Below, piece after piece: positions 1 to 6,210 of a DNA stretch of 31,219 nucleotides. A model generated the notes under the pieces. That model was not told the origin of the DNA. It was given only the letters and a program-made list of their open reading frames with translations, and made no database searches. The DNA comes from G963674505 sp964575975. GTDB taxonomy: Bacteria; Desulfobacterota; Desulfobacteria; Desulfobacterales; SKZT01. Where the stretch lies: contig CAZNTU010000047.1 of NCBI GenBank assembly GCA_964575975.1, positions 1 to 31,219 of the forward strand, in the 5' to 3' direction. How positions within the stretch are numbered: the first letter of the stretch is position 1; every line of letters starts with the position of its first letter. The translations under genes and the position numbers were made by a program.

Positions 1-110
1 TTCCGGTCGCAGGCACTTCCGAAGGCCTCGGCGGTCTCCCGTCGCCCGTGCTGGTTCCCGTCCGGTTCGGTCCCCCAGGGAAAAGGCCCGCGGTGGTCGC
101 CCGTCGCGCC
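1..110 (+). repeat. Imperfect direct repeat, copy 1
   Basis: This stretch matches 282-379 closely. Shared words include GAAGGCCTCGGCGGTCTCC, TGGTTCCCGTCCGGTTC and GGTCGCCCGTCGCGCC in the same order. Copy 1 carries about 11 extra bases after the first shared word. The element may continue beyond the left edge of the window. Confidence 0.75.
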
Positions 111-281
111 ATGCTCCCTGCTCCTTCGCGCCCGCAAGCCTCCGAGGCCGCCCCGGCTCCCGGCGCCGCCGGTCCCCGTCGCGTTCGCGCCTTGCGTGGG
201 CGGTCGCGTCCTTTCGGTTCCCCCCGGCATCGGCCGCGGTCCCCGCAAAAGAGAGTCACCCGTTCGCCCTGGTTGAGTGGC

Positions 282-379
282 TCCCGGTCGCCGGCACGCC
301 CGAAGGCCTCGGCGGTCTCCTGGTTCCCGTCCGGTTCCGTCCTTTAGGCAAGCGGCCCGCGGCGGTCGCCCGTCGCGCC
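282..379 (+). repeat. Imperfect direct repeat, copy 2
   Basis: Second copy of the ~100-bp repeat at 1-110, about 280 bp downstream and in the same orientation. The two copies differ by scattered substitutions and one ~11-bp indel, so they are diverged rather than a recent duplication or an assembly artefact. Confidence 0.75.
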
Positions 380-537
380 GTTTTCCCTTTGGCGTCTCGT
401 TCTCATTCGCCCGTGTTCCCCCCAGGGTTCCCGCATTTCCCCCCGCTTTAAAATGGCATCGCCCGCCCTTTGCTATTACTTCTTGTTGTTTTACTTTTTC
501 TTCCTTTCGCAATATAAAAAATGTTTAAAATTTTAAA

Positions 538-553
538 TGTTCCACGTGAAACA
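538..553. promoter_or_regulatory. parS centromere-like site (ParB/Spo0J binding)
   Basis: TGTTCCACGTGAAACA matches the published parS consensus TGTTNCACGTGAAACA at every position and is nearly palindromic. In known systems ParB loads at such sites and spreads, helping segregation of a chromosome origin region or plasmid. No parA or parB lies in the window, so ParB would act from elsewhere. A frame running through the site reads MFHVKQ, a common spurious translation of parS; it is not evidence for a gene start. Confidence 0.85.
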
Positions 554-590
554 AACCCTTAAAATAAAAGGTTTTCGTGATATTTTCCTA

Positions 591-620
591 TTGACAGTTG
601 GCAATAGTTATGCTAAGAAT
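591..620 (+). promoter_or_regulatory. Sigma-70 promoter candidate for the phage-like block
   Basis: Consensus -35 TTGACA at 591-596, followed after 17-18 bases by TAAGAAT at 614-620 as the -10. It lies about 65 bases before the first ribosome-binding site of the rightward gene block, in the AT-rich stretch right after parS. Confidence 0.5.
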
Positions 621-683
621 TATATCAGGTTTTGGTTAGTTTTTTTAGGTGGTTTTCAACTTCGTTTCACAAAGGAGGTTCGC

Positions 684-947
684 ATGGGTTCGTTACCGTC
701 CAAATTCTCGGTCGTTTCCGTAGCGCGCGCCTTTTCGGGGTTTTCGGGCTGTTTCCCCAGGCTTTCAACTCGCGCGCTTGGTGGCGTCGTTCTGGTTGTC
801 CTCTTTTCGTCGTTTACTTCTGCTTCAGGTTTCGCTTGTTGGTGGTCGCGCTTGCTTCCCCCTTCTTGCAATGGTTGCGTCATTCGTCGCGGCAAATCCC
901 GGTTCTCCGTTTCCATCCCCGTTTCCTTTGTTTGGGGTGCTTGCTAA
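684..947 (+). CDS. Small hypothetical protein, translationally coupled leader
   Basis: An 87-aa frame opens at an ATG placed seven bases after a near-perfect Shine-Dalgarno AAAGGAGGT. Its stop overlaps the start of the next gene (TAATG), an arrangement typical of translational coupling. The protein is rich in Ser, Phe, Val and Cys, has a hydrophobic stretch around residues 30-50 and resembles nothing I recognise. Adenine-poor DNA makes open frames cheap, so the case rests on the ribosome-binding site and the coupling. It could be a short peptide that mainly delivers ribosomes to the downstream gene. The longer frame starting at 537 through parS is rejected as the start. Confidence 0.4.
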   Translation: MGSLPSKFSVVSVARAFSGFSGCFPRLSTRALGGVVLVVLFSSFTSASGFACWWSRLLPPSCNGCVIRRGKSRFSVSIPVSFVWGAC

Positions 948-1498
948 TGCCGCCGGTCGTTCTTCATTCCGTCGGTTTTTGCGGTTCCCGCAGTTTGCCG
1001 GCATCATTTCAAGGCCTTGTCGCCAGCGTGGCATCGGCATGCCAGGTTACAGGCGCGCGGGTTCTGGTCGGTTGCGCGCCCGGCGCCGATTCCTTCGTCC
1101 GTTTGGCCGTCCCCGGCGCAAAGGTCTTTTCTGTTCGTTCCGGTCTTTTCGGTTCAGGTCGCGGCGCTTATGCGCGCCGTTCGGCCGCCCTTATTCGTTC
1201 GCTAGGTTCGGGTTCCAGTTCCGCCTTTGTAGGCTTTGTTCAAACCCCTTGCCCTTCCCGGCTTCGTCCGTCGGCATCCCCCGGCGCTTGCTTTTGCGGT
1301 GCCGGTTCGGGTTCGTGGGCGTCTCTCGCACTGGCCGCCGGTTCGGGCGTGGGGTCGGTTGTCGTGTTTTGGTGTTCGTCCTGTGCGCCATCCCTTCCGG
1401 GTTGGTGGCCGGGTTCTTGGGTGCCTGCATCAGGTCTCTTTGTCGGCGGTTGGGGTTTCGCTCCCTTCCCCCGGCCGGTTCAAAAATTTTTCATATGA
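947..1498 (+). CDS. SLOG-like (DprA/TRPM-SLOG fold) nucleotide-binding protein
   Basis: The 183-aa product carries the pattern of small Rossmann-like SLOG proteins: GSRSLP at residues 13-18 after a hydrophobic beta strand, GCAPGADSFVR at 42-52, an ARRSAAL helix near 76 and GSGSWASLALAAG near 110-122, followed by a Val-rich strand. SLOG domains are known to bind or process nucleotides and nucleotide-derived signals; the role here is not known. The ATG overlaps the preceding stop, and a much longer upstream extension in the same frame is not used. Composition is extreme: no Glu or Asn, one Asp, two Lys, and about 7% adenine in the coding strand. I am fairly sure of the family, unsure of the function. 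Confidence 0.7.
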   Translation: MPPVVLHSVGFCGSRSLPASFQGLVASVASACQVTGARVLVGCAPGADSFVRLAVPGAKVFSVRSGLFGSGRGAYARRSAALIRSLGSGSSSAFVGFVQTPCPSRLRPSASPGACFCGAGSGSWASLALAAGSGVGSVVVFWCSSCAPSLPGWWPGSWVPASGLFVGGWGFAPFPRPVQKFFI

Positions 1499-1539
1499 CA
1501 CAATGCGTCATGTATCCCACAAGAAAGGAGGTGGTTTTA

Positions 1540-1722
1540 ATGCATTCGTCGGTAAATTGGAGAGAGTATGTCAGAAACGAAGCGGAAGAGTACGGCGTTC
1601 CCTTTAAACTGGCATGGATGCTCTTTCAAATGTTGGGTCCGGATGAAGCTCACGACGGTTTTATTACAGAGCTTCAAGATCTCGCCGATTACTTAGAAGA
1701 ATCAGAAGAATTCGAAGAATAG
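1540..1722 (+). CDS. Small conserved phage/mobile-element protein, unknown function
   Basis: The 60-aa acidic protein begins at an ATG six bases after GAAAGGAGGT. It has an N-terminal W-x-EY-V-R-x-E-A-x-EYGVP motif, a hydrophobic WMLFQMLGPDEAHDGF core and an acidic Glu-rich tail. Small proteins with the EYG...LGP.EA.DG pattern are common next to phage replication and recombination genes, from memory. The next gene (Gp157) starts ten bases later with its own AGGAGG, so the two are clearly co-transcribed. No enzymatic motif is visible. Confidence 0.75.
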   Translation: MHSSVNWREYVRNEAEEYGVPFKLAWMLFQMLGPDEAHDGFITELQDLADYLEESEEFEE

Positions 1723-1731
1723 GAGGTTTTT

Positions 1732-2223
1732 ATGTCATCTTTACGCGAAATCGAAACCCAAATCATGCGGGTTTTGGCAGTCCCCGAAGAGTTGGGAGAG
1801 GAAGAAACGGCGCTTGCGCTTGAAACACTGGCAAGCCTTGCCATCGAAGAGGCCCAAAAGATCGATGGCATCTCCTTTGTTGTCCGCAAGCGCAAATCCG
1901 AAATCGAGTTTTTGAAGGAGGAGGAAAAGCGTATCAAAAGCATTCGTCAATCCATGGAAAAGCGCCTTGAAGAGTTCCGCGATTATCTAAAAGGCCTTAT
2001 GGCCTTCCACGGGCTTAAGTCGCTCAAAGGCGCAAAGGGTTCTATGTTCCTTCGTGATTCAATGTCTCTCGTCATCGAAGATCCGGATTCCCTGCCGGCG
2101 GAATTCCTTGAACAGGTCATCGAATACAAGCCGTTGAAGAAAGAAATCAAAGCGGCGCTTGAATCCGGCGCCAGAGTGCCAGGCGCTCAACTGGTCAAAA
2201 ACTCGGTAATCACAATCAAGTAA
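1732..2223 (+). CDS. Siphovirus Gp157 family protein
   Basis: The 163-aa protein has the features of the Gp157 family: an N-terminal helical part with many acidic residues, a long Lys/Glu coiled-coil helix (about residues 50-95, with IKSIRQSMEKRLEEFRDYLKG), then a compact C-terminal part (residues 100-163) ending in P-G-A-x-L-V-K-N-S-V-x-I-K. Gp157 proteins occur in phage recombination operons and were linked to phage resistance in Streptococcus thermophilus; the molecular role is unclear. It sits upstream of a putative ssDNA-annealing protein, the usual place. The start follows TAGGAGGTTTTT. Confidence 0.9.
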   Translation: MSSLREIETQIMRVLAVPEELGEEETALALETLASLAIEEAQKIDGISFVVRKRKSEIEFLKEEEKRIKSIRQSMEKRLEEFRDYLKGLMAFHGLKSLKGAKGSMFLRDSMSLVIEDPDSLPAEFLEQVIEYKPLKKEIKAALESGARVPGAQLVKNSVITIK

Positions 2224-2234
2224 AGGAGGCTTCC

Positions 2235-2432
2235 ATGGTTTATTATGATCATTTTCATTGTGTGTTTGAGCACGAAGGCCAATCCCGGGAGATTGAAGGT
2301 GGTTGCAACGGTTTTCCCGAAGGTTGGGATTCCATGTCGGAGGCCGAGCGCAAAGAGTATTTGAAGAATATGGCCGTTGCTTGGGGCATGCCCGAGGGCG
2401 CAACCATTAAACGCTTTTGGCTTGCAGGTTAA
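2235..2432 (+). CDS. Small hypothetical protein
   Basis: The 65-aa acidic protein starts after TAAAGGAGGCTTCC, 11 bases behind the Gp157 gene. It contains aromatic and charged residues without clear motif (MVYYDHFHCVFEHEG, then a helical SEAERKEYLKN segment). I do not recognise the family. Strong ribosome-binding site and tight packing make it a real member of the operon. Confidence 0.75.
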   Translation: MVYYDHFHCVFEHEGQSREIEGGCNGFPEGWDSMSEAERKEYLKNMAVAWGMPEGATIKRFWLAG

Positions 2433-2445
2433 AGGTGGCGCGCCA

Positions 2446-2667
2446 ATGGCTTACACTCCCGAATTGTCAATGGAAGGTTCCCGCACTCTCCGGCGCATAG
2501 CGTGGGCTTTGGGTGTGCCTATGACCAAGGCCTTGGAAGAGGTTTTCCTGTATCTTCCCGCAAAAATGGATAAGAAAGCCGTTTGCGAGGCCTGCAGGGA
2601 TAAATCCAAATGCGAAACCTGCCGGTTCAATCCCCAGGTCAATAAAGGAGGTTCAATTGAAAACTGA
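2446..2667 (+). CDS. Small zinc-finger-like phage protein
   Basis: The 73-aa protein starts at an ATG after AAAGGTGG. An N-terminal region (MAYTPELSMEGSRTLRRIAWALG) is followed by CEACRDKSKCETCRF, a four-Cys cluster that probably binds zinc. Proteins with the same YTPELSM...RRIAWALG...C..CRD...C..C layout are frequent in phage-like gene clusters, from memory, but have no assigned role. The upstream in-frame extension from 2377 overlaps the previous gene and lacks a ribosome-binding site, so it was not used. The 3' end overlaps the TTG start of the next gene. Confidence 0.75.
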   Translation: MAYTPELSMEGSRTLRRIAWALGVPMTKALEEVFLYLPAKMDKKAVCEACRDKSKCETCRFNPQVNKGGSIEN

Positions 2668-3124
2668 AATCAGCGTCGCCCAATTCAGGCAGTTGTTTAG
2701 CCAGTTTATGCAACAGTACAAGCTGAAATTGGATTGCAGCCATATGTTTTGTTTTCACCCGCTTTCAAACACAATGGTGGTTCACCCTAACGGGCTTATG
2801 GAATGCTCGGAATGCTACCAGTCCGAGCGTGTTTCCTCCGTTTCCACCATTGAAAACGAAGCGCCGGCTTTCGGTATTCCGGCATCAACTTTAAATCATT
2901 TTTTAAGAGGAGGTTCTTTTATGTCCCAAAATTCCCAACAAATCGCGGTTCTCGCGGTCTACATTCCTTCGAAAAAGAAGTCTATTACCTGCTATGTAAC
3001 CACGCAAAACATTAAAAACGTCATGAAGCTGGTCGAGGAAAACCTCATGTTGGAAAAGTACGAGGCCGAGGCCGCAAACGGAAAAGCCCCTGAAGCTGCA
3101 ACTTCAGAGGCCGTTTCCGAGTAG
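2657..3124 (+). CDS. Hypothetical protein with an internal second start (possible two-gene fusion)
   Basis: Translation probably begins at TTG 2657, six bases after AAAGGAGGT, giving 155 aa. Residues 25-60 hold Cys and His residues (LDCSHMFCFHP, then ECSECYQSE) that could bind zinc. An in-frame ATG at 2921 has its own AGAGGAGGT, so a 67-aa protein (MSQNSQQIAVLAVYIPS...) can be made independently. The junction contains a T6 tract; the +1 frame there meets TAA at once, which suggests that two adjacent genes were once separate. The C-terminal part ends in a low-complexity Ala/Glu tail. Function unknown. Confidence 0.65.
   Translation: MKTEISVAQFRQLFSQFMQQYKLKLDCSHMFCFHPLSNTMVVHPNGLMECSECYQSERVSSVSTIENEAPAFGIPASTLNHFLRGGSFMSQNSQQIAVLAVYIPSKKKSITCYVTTQNIKNVMKLVEENLMLEKYEAEAANGKAPEAATSEAVSE
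2921..3124 (+). CDS. Internal-start product, 67 aa
   Basis: The ATG lies seven bases after AGAGGAGGT, as good a ribosome-binding site as those of neighbouring real genes. The product has a beta-rich start (IAVLAVYIPSKKKSITCYVTT), a helix and an acidic Ala/Glu tail, and reads like a complete small protein. It is in frame with the longer protein starting at 2657, so either both isoforms are made or the longer form is a fusion. The two possibilities cannot be separated from sequence alone. Confidence 0.45.
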   Translation: MSQNSQQIAVLAVYIPSKKKSITCYVTTQNIKNVMKLVEENLMLEKYEAEAANGKAPEAATSEAVSE

Positions 3125-3134
3125 GCTAAAAACA

Positions 3135-3166
3135 AGGCTGTTTCCGCCCGCACTCGGAAACAGCCT
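3135..3166 (+). promoter_or_regulatory. Perfect 12-bp stem hairpin between genes
   Basis: AGGCTGTTTCCG and CGGAAACAGCCT flank an 8-base loop, just after the stop of the previous gene and before the ribosome-binding site of the next. No T-run follows, so it is not a standard intrinsic terminator. It may be a processing, stability or attenuation element within the operon. Confidence 0.6.
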
Positions 3167-3192
3167 ACCACACATGGAAAGGAGGTTTCAAG

Positions 3193-4599
3193 ATGAACCG
3201 AAAATCCGCAAAAGACAAGGTTGAAAACCTGCCGGTTGATCAAAGCGAAATCGTAAGCAAGTTGGTAACGCAAGGGGATCTTTCCGGGTTGTCCCCCGTC
3301 CAAAAGGTTCAGTATTACAACGCTATTTGCGAGCGTCTCGGGCTCGATCCCCTTACGCAACCTTTTAAAATCCTGTATCTTTCCGGAAAGCAAGTTTTGT
3401 ATTGTGACCGCGGCGGCGCCCAACAGCTCAACAAGCTTTACAAGGTCTCCCATCGCATTGTCGCCCGGGACGTCGTTCAAAGCTGTTACGTAGTTACGGC
3501 GCAAGCTTCTTTGCCCGAAGGCCAGCAAACCGAATCCATCGGCGCCGTTCCCCTCACTTATCCCGAAACCAGAAAGGAAGATAAGAAAACGGTCAAACAC
3601 CCGAAGGCCAACCAACCACTTGTTGGCGAAGATCTTTGTAATGCCTTCATGAAGGCCGAAACCAAGGCCAAGCGTCGATCAACCCTTGACCTTCTTGGTT
3701 TGGGCATGTTGGACGAGACCGAACTTTCATCCATTCCGGAAGCGGAAGTTTTGCCGGCGCCGATCGAGGTTAACCAGGTTATGCCCGTTCAGAACAAAGA
3801 GCAGGAGAAAGAACAGACTTCCCCTCCGGAGGAACCGCCCCCAGCGCCGCCGGAAGACACGCAGGAAGATCCGGTAAATCCGGAAGTTCCTGAAGAACCG
3901 GAAAAAGATCCAGTTATCACGGAGGAACAAAGCTCGACAATTCAAACCCTTCTCGAAAATCCCGTTTTCACGGCCGACGAAAAGGAAAAAGGCTTGGCCT
4001 TTCTTTCCGGCAACCCTTCCCAGGCGCGCGCGGTAAAATTTATCGATCGCTTGAAATCGTTGATCGCCGAGCGCGCCCCGGCGCCAGCGGCACCGGATTC
4101 ATCCAACCAGGTCAAACCCGAAAAATCGGATGAACCATGGCGTGGTAACCGCCTTGCGCATAACGGCCCGCCGGATGATTACGGTAAAGGCCCTATGTCC
4201 GAGGAACAGAAAAATCAAATAGCCGCCCTGGTCAAGAAACACCGCATTAAGAAGGCGGAGAAACAGGAATTGATCGATTTTTCGCGTAAAGGTACAGGTT
4301 GGGCTTTGGACAGCACTTTTAAGGCAAAGGAGAAAGGTTGGGCGTCCTATTTCATCGAAGATTTTGAAAAAATCTATCAAAATTACCAAGATGAAAAGGT
4401 TAGAGCGAATGCGATCAAAAACAATGAAATCGACTCTCTCAATCGACTTTTAAACTACTATAAAATTCCGGATAATGATCGCGCCCGGTTCTTCGAATTC
4501 GCGTTGAGCGAGACCAATATGGAAGACGGCCCGGAATTTAGGCAAATGCTTATTGAACACTTCATGGAATTTCTCGATGCTTTCCAGAACGCCGCATAA
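3193..4599 (+). CDS. Putative phage ssDNA-annealing/recombination protein with long C-terminal extension
   Basis: The 468-aa protein has a conserved N-terminal domain (about residues 15-185) with LSPVQKVQYYNAICERLGLDPLTQPF, a strand LSGKQVLYCDRGGAQQLNK, and LCNAFMKAETKAKRRSTLDLLGLGMLDETE. The pattern GDLS.LSP.QKV.YY...C..LGL.PLT.PF and MKAETKAKRR is shared by RecT/Rad52-like recombination proteins of phages and plasmids, from memory. A Pro/Glu-rich linker (about residues 200-250) leads to a second helical region (290-468) without known motif. It follows Gp157 and precedes an exonuclease, as expected for a recombination block. The linker PEEPPPAPPED recurs in similar form in the coiled-coil protein downstream. 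Family likely, exact class uncertain. Confidence 0.65.
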   Translation: MNRKSAKDKVENLPVDQSEIVSKLVTQGDLSGLSPVQKVQYYNAICERLGLDPLTQPFKILYLSGKQVLYCDRGGAQQLNKLYKVSHRIVARDVVQSCYVVTAQASLPEGQQTESIGAVPLTYPETRKEDKKTVKHPKANQPLVGEDLCNAFMKAETKAKRRSTLDLLGLGMLDETELSSIPEAEVLPAPIEVNQVMPVQNKEQEKEQTSPPEEPPPAPPEDTQEDPVNPEVPEEPEKDPVITEEQSSTIQTLLENPVFTADEKEKGLAFLSGNPSQARAVKFIDRLKSLIAERAPAPAAPDSSNQVKPEKSDEPWRGNRLAHNGPPDDYGKGPMSEEQKNQIAALVKKHRIKKAEKQELIDFSRKGTGWALDSTFKAKEKGWASYFIEDFEKIYQNYQDEKVRANAIKNNEIDSLNRLLNYYKIPDNDRARFFEFALSETNMEDGPEFRQMLIEHFMEFLDAFQNAA

Positions 4600-4611
4600 A
4601 CGGCCGTAAAC

Positions 4612-4648
4612 TTGTGTAACAGGTTCGATTTTCGAGCCTGTTACACAA
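4612..4648. promoter_or_regulatory. 12-bp inverted repeat of the GTTACACAA word
   Basis: TTGTGTAACAGG (4612-4623) and CCTGTTACACAA (4637-4648) form a perfect stem; the inner TCGA/TCGA pairs extend it. It lies 12 bases after the recombination-protein stop. It could fold as an mRNA 3'-end hairpin, but no T-run follows, and the arms carry the same GTTACACA word that is repeated at 5293-6000, so a protein-binding site is equally likely. Confidence 0.6.
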
Positions 4649-4668
4649 TAAGGACCTTTTAAAGACCC

Positions 4669-4701
4669 TTGCGAATTTATGAAAGTCGCTATACATGTAT
4701 A
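4669..4701 (+). promoter_or_regulatory. Promoter/operator candidate of the RelBE pair
   Basis: TATACATGTATA at 4690-4701 is a perfect 12-bp palindrome, 22 bases before the antitoxin start, the usual position of a ribbon-helix-helix operator. A weak -35 TTGCGA (4669-4674) with the palindrome serving as -10 (TATACA, 15-base spacing) is possible. Autoregulation by the antitoxin is inferred from the family. Confidence 0.45.
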
Positions 4702-4723
4702 TCAAACAATGGAGGACAAAAAA

Positions 4724-4936
4724 ATGATTGCCGTACGTTTAGATCCCGAAATTGAAGACCGTTTGGCCGAGCTTGCCAAACGTACAGGACGCACCAAGAC
4801 CTTCTATGTACGCGAAGCCATCTTGCGACACTTGGAGGATTTGGAAGACCAATATTTAGCCTTGTCTCGTTTAGAACGCCCTGCAAGGCGCTGGACGCTT
4901 GAAGAGTTGGAGCAAGGCCGTGATTTGGAAGGTTGA
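4724..4936 (+). CDS. relB: RelB/DinJ-type ribbon-helix-helix antitoxin
   Basis: The 70-aa protein starts at an ATG after GGAGGACAAAAAA; the longer frame from 4679 lacks a ribosome-binding site. Residues 1-45 form a ribbon-helix-helix: strand MIAVRLDPEIEDRL, helix AELAKRTGRTKTFYV and helix REAILRHLEDLED. Such domains dimerise and bind an operator; the C-terminal tail (RWTLEELEQGRDLEG) would wrap the toxin. The stop overlaps the toxin start by 17 bases. The antitoxin would neutralise the neighbouring RelE-type toxin and repress the operon. Confidence 0.85.
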   Translation: MIAVRLDPEIEDRLAELAKRTGRTKTFYVREAILRHLEDLEDQYLALSRLERPARRWTLEELEQGRDLEG

Positions 4937-5189
4937 GATCGACGATCGAGCCCGGAAAGAACTTCGAAAACTTGATCCGAGCGCACAAAAGCTCATTCTC
5001 CGGTATTTGCGTGAGCGTATAGCGACCGAAACGGACCCTAGACGGTATGGAAAACCTCTTGGAGCTGATAAGTCTGGACTCTGGCGTTATCGCGTTGGAG
5101 ACTATCGTTTGCTTTGCCAGATCGAGGACGACAAGGTGGTGGTATTGGTTTTGAAAGTTGGGCATCGCAAAAATGTTTATGATTTTTGA
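4920..5189 (+). CDS. relE: RelE/ParE-family toxin
   Basis: The 89-aa basic protein fits the RelE/ParE fold: V-W-K-V-E-I-D-D-R-A-R-K-E-L-R-K-L-D start, helix LILRYLRERI, then GLWRYRVGDYRLLCQIEDDKVVVLVLKVGHRK. The pattern R..P/KPLG...G.WR.RVGDYR......VLV..VGHR is typical of RelE-type toxins that cleave mRNA at the ribosome. I chose GTG 4920, inside the antitoxin end, because MIWKVEI is the normal family start; the alternative TTG 4899 adds seven residues without homology. The pair likely stabilises the element or acts as a stress or phage-response module. Confidence 0.85.
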   Translation: MIWKVEIDDRARKELRKLDPSAQKLILRYLRERIATETDPRRYGKPLGADKSGLWRYRVGDYRLLCQIEDDKVVVLVLKVGHRKNVYDF

Positions 5190-5291
5190 TTGATGTATAG
5201 ACCCATGCTTTAACCTTCCGTTTGGAAAGTTCCGCCCCTTCCATTTTTTGTCGTTCGCTTTTTATTCGCATTTTTTCACCCGGTCATGGTA

Positions 5292-5367
5292 TGTTACACA
5301 AATTTTGTTGAACTCTTCCAAGAGCTGTTAAACAGAAGTTACACACTATTCAAGGCGAGGTGTAACC
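5292..5367 (+). promoter_or_regulatory. Repeated GTTA(C/A)ACA words before the coiled-coil gene
   Basis: This upstream region contains TGTTACACAA (5292-5301), CTGTTAAACAG (5325-5335, palindromic), GTTACACA (5338-5345) and the inverse GTGTAAC (5360-5366) right before the start codon. The words recur within the gene that follows (5602, 5613, 5713, 5836, 5847, 5992, 6003) and in the inverted repeat at 4612-4648. They look like binding sites of a DNA-binding protein, perhaps the product of the adjacent gene. Confidence 0.55.
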
Positions 5368-6210
5368 ATGGTCAAGCAGAACCCGGTAAAGTTTTTGATC
5401 GAACACCAAAAGATCATCCTGGACGCCTACCACTCCACCAATCGGAGCCCTAAAGCCTCTTGGGACGCTTTACAGGACCCGTTACCCGGCATTGCCGAGG
5501 CTATGACCTTCAACACGTTCAAGCAATACATCACCCCGTACGCCCTGATTATGGACGAAATGCGACCGTTCGTCGCACAGCTGGAAAAGGATCTCGACGC
5601 CGTTAAACAAAAGTTACACAGTTCGGAAACGGCGGAAACGGTGCAGGTGGACGCTGGCAAGCTTGAAGAGTTCAGGACCGCAAACGATTCCCTCAAAGCC
5701 CAATTGGAGGCTGTTACACAAGAGTTGTACAAGGCCGGAGAGTCCCAGGTTGACCCGTTACGCTTTGCGGACCTCGAAAAGGAAAAGACCTTTCTTGTGG
5801 ACCGGCTTGCCGAATATGAAAACAGGCTCCAATCTGTTACACAAGAGTTAAACAGCTCTAAAGATGCCGTCTCCCGGATCGAGAAGGAACGCGACGAATT
5901 CTTAAACAGGATAAACTCGTTGACGGAGGAAAAGTGCCGTCTTGAACAACAGATCAAAGAGTACCAGGCAAAACTAGAATCCCATCACCCAGTTACACAA
6001 CCGTTAAACACCCAGGAAGACCCGCCGCCGGCGCCGCCCCGGAATATCGACGGCTGGACAGTCCACAAGGGCAAGGACGGCTTTTTCCGTCTCCACAGAC
6101 GCATCAAGGGTAAACTTCATGCGATTTACGGAGGAAAGAAACTGGACGAGGTCCTAATCAGAGCGAAAATCAGAAAGAAAGAAGCGAAAATTCAAGAGGA
6201 GTCTTCATGA
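5368..6210 (+). CDS. KfrA-like DNA-binding coiled-coil protein
   Basis: The 280-aa protein has an N-terminal basic, helical region (about residues 1-60; SPKASWDALQDPLPGIAEAMTFNTFKQYI resembles a helix-turn-helix), a long heptad-rich coiled coil (about 65-205) and a Pro-rich hinge (QEDPPPAPP) before a basic C-terminal domain (GWTVHKGKDGFFRLHRRIKGKLHAIYGG, then RAKIRKKEAK). KfrA of IncP plasmids has the same layout and represses its promoter while supporting partition; homology here is by architecture only. The words GTTACACA and GTTAAACA recur inside the coding sequence and before it. Start ATG follows GGCGAGGTGTAACC. The 3' end overlaps the next gene by ATGA. It may couple DNA binding with the parS site. 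Confidence 0.55.
   Translation: MVKQNPVKFLIEHQKIILDAYHSTNRSPKASWDALQDPLPGIAEAMTFNTFKQYITPYALIMDEMRPFVAQLEKDLDAVKQKLHSSETAETVQVDAGKLEEFRTANDSLKAQLEAVTQELYKAGESQVDPLRFADLEKEKTFLVDRLAEYENRLQSVTQELNSSKDAVSRIEKERDEFLNRINSLTEEKCRLEQQIKEYQAKLESHHPVTQPLNTQEDPPPAPPRNIDGWTVHKGKDGFFRLHRRIKGKLHAIYGGKKLDEVLIRAKIRKKEAKIQEESS

Larger units (their letters stand above)
1..683. other. Adenine-poor leader region without a convincing gene
   Basis: Bases 1-460 contain only about 7% adenine on the plus strand. All three stop codons need an A, so long open frames arise by composition alone; the frame starting at base 2 is open to 451 but reads as a low-complexity Arg/Pro/Gly string with no recognisable motif. I therefore call no gene here. 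From about 460 the composition changes abruptly to AT-rich, and this part holds a parS-like site and a promoter for the block that follows. Confidence 0.6.

Noticed and set aside
2..451. Long open frame at the left edge
   Set aside because: Adenine-poor DNA lacks stop codons by composition; translation is a low-complexity Arg/Pro/Gly string without a start or motif.
537..683. Gene start MFHVKQ...
   Set aside because: This is the translation of the parS site; there is no ribosome-binding site, and ATG 684 has a near-perfect one.
3135..3166. Intrinsic terminator
   Set aside because: The stem is perfect but no T-run follows and the operon clearly continues.
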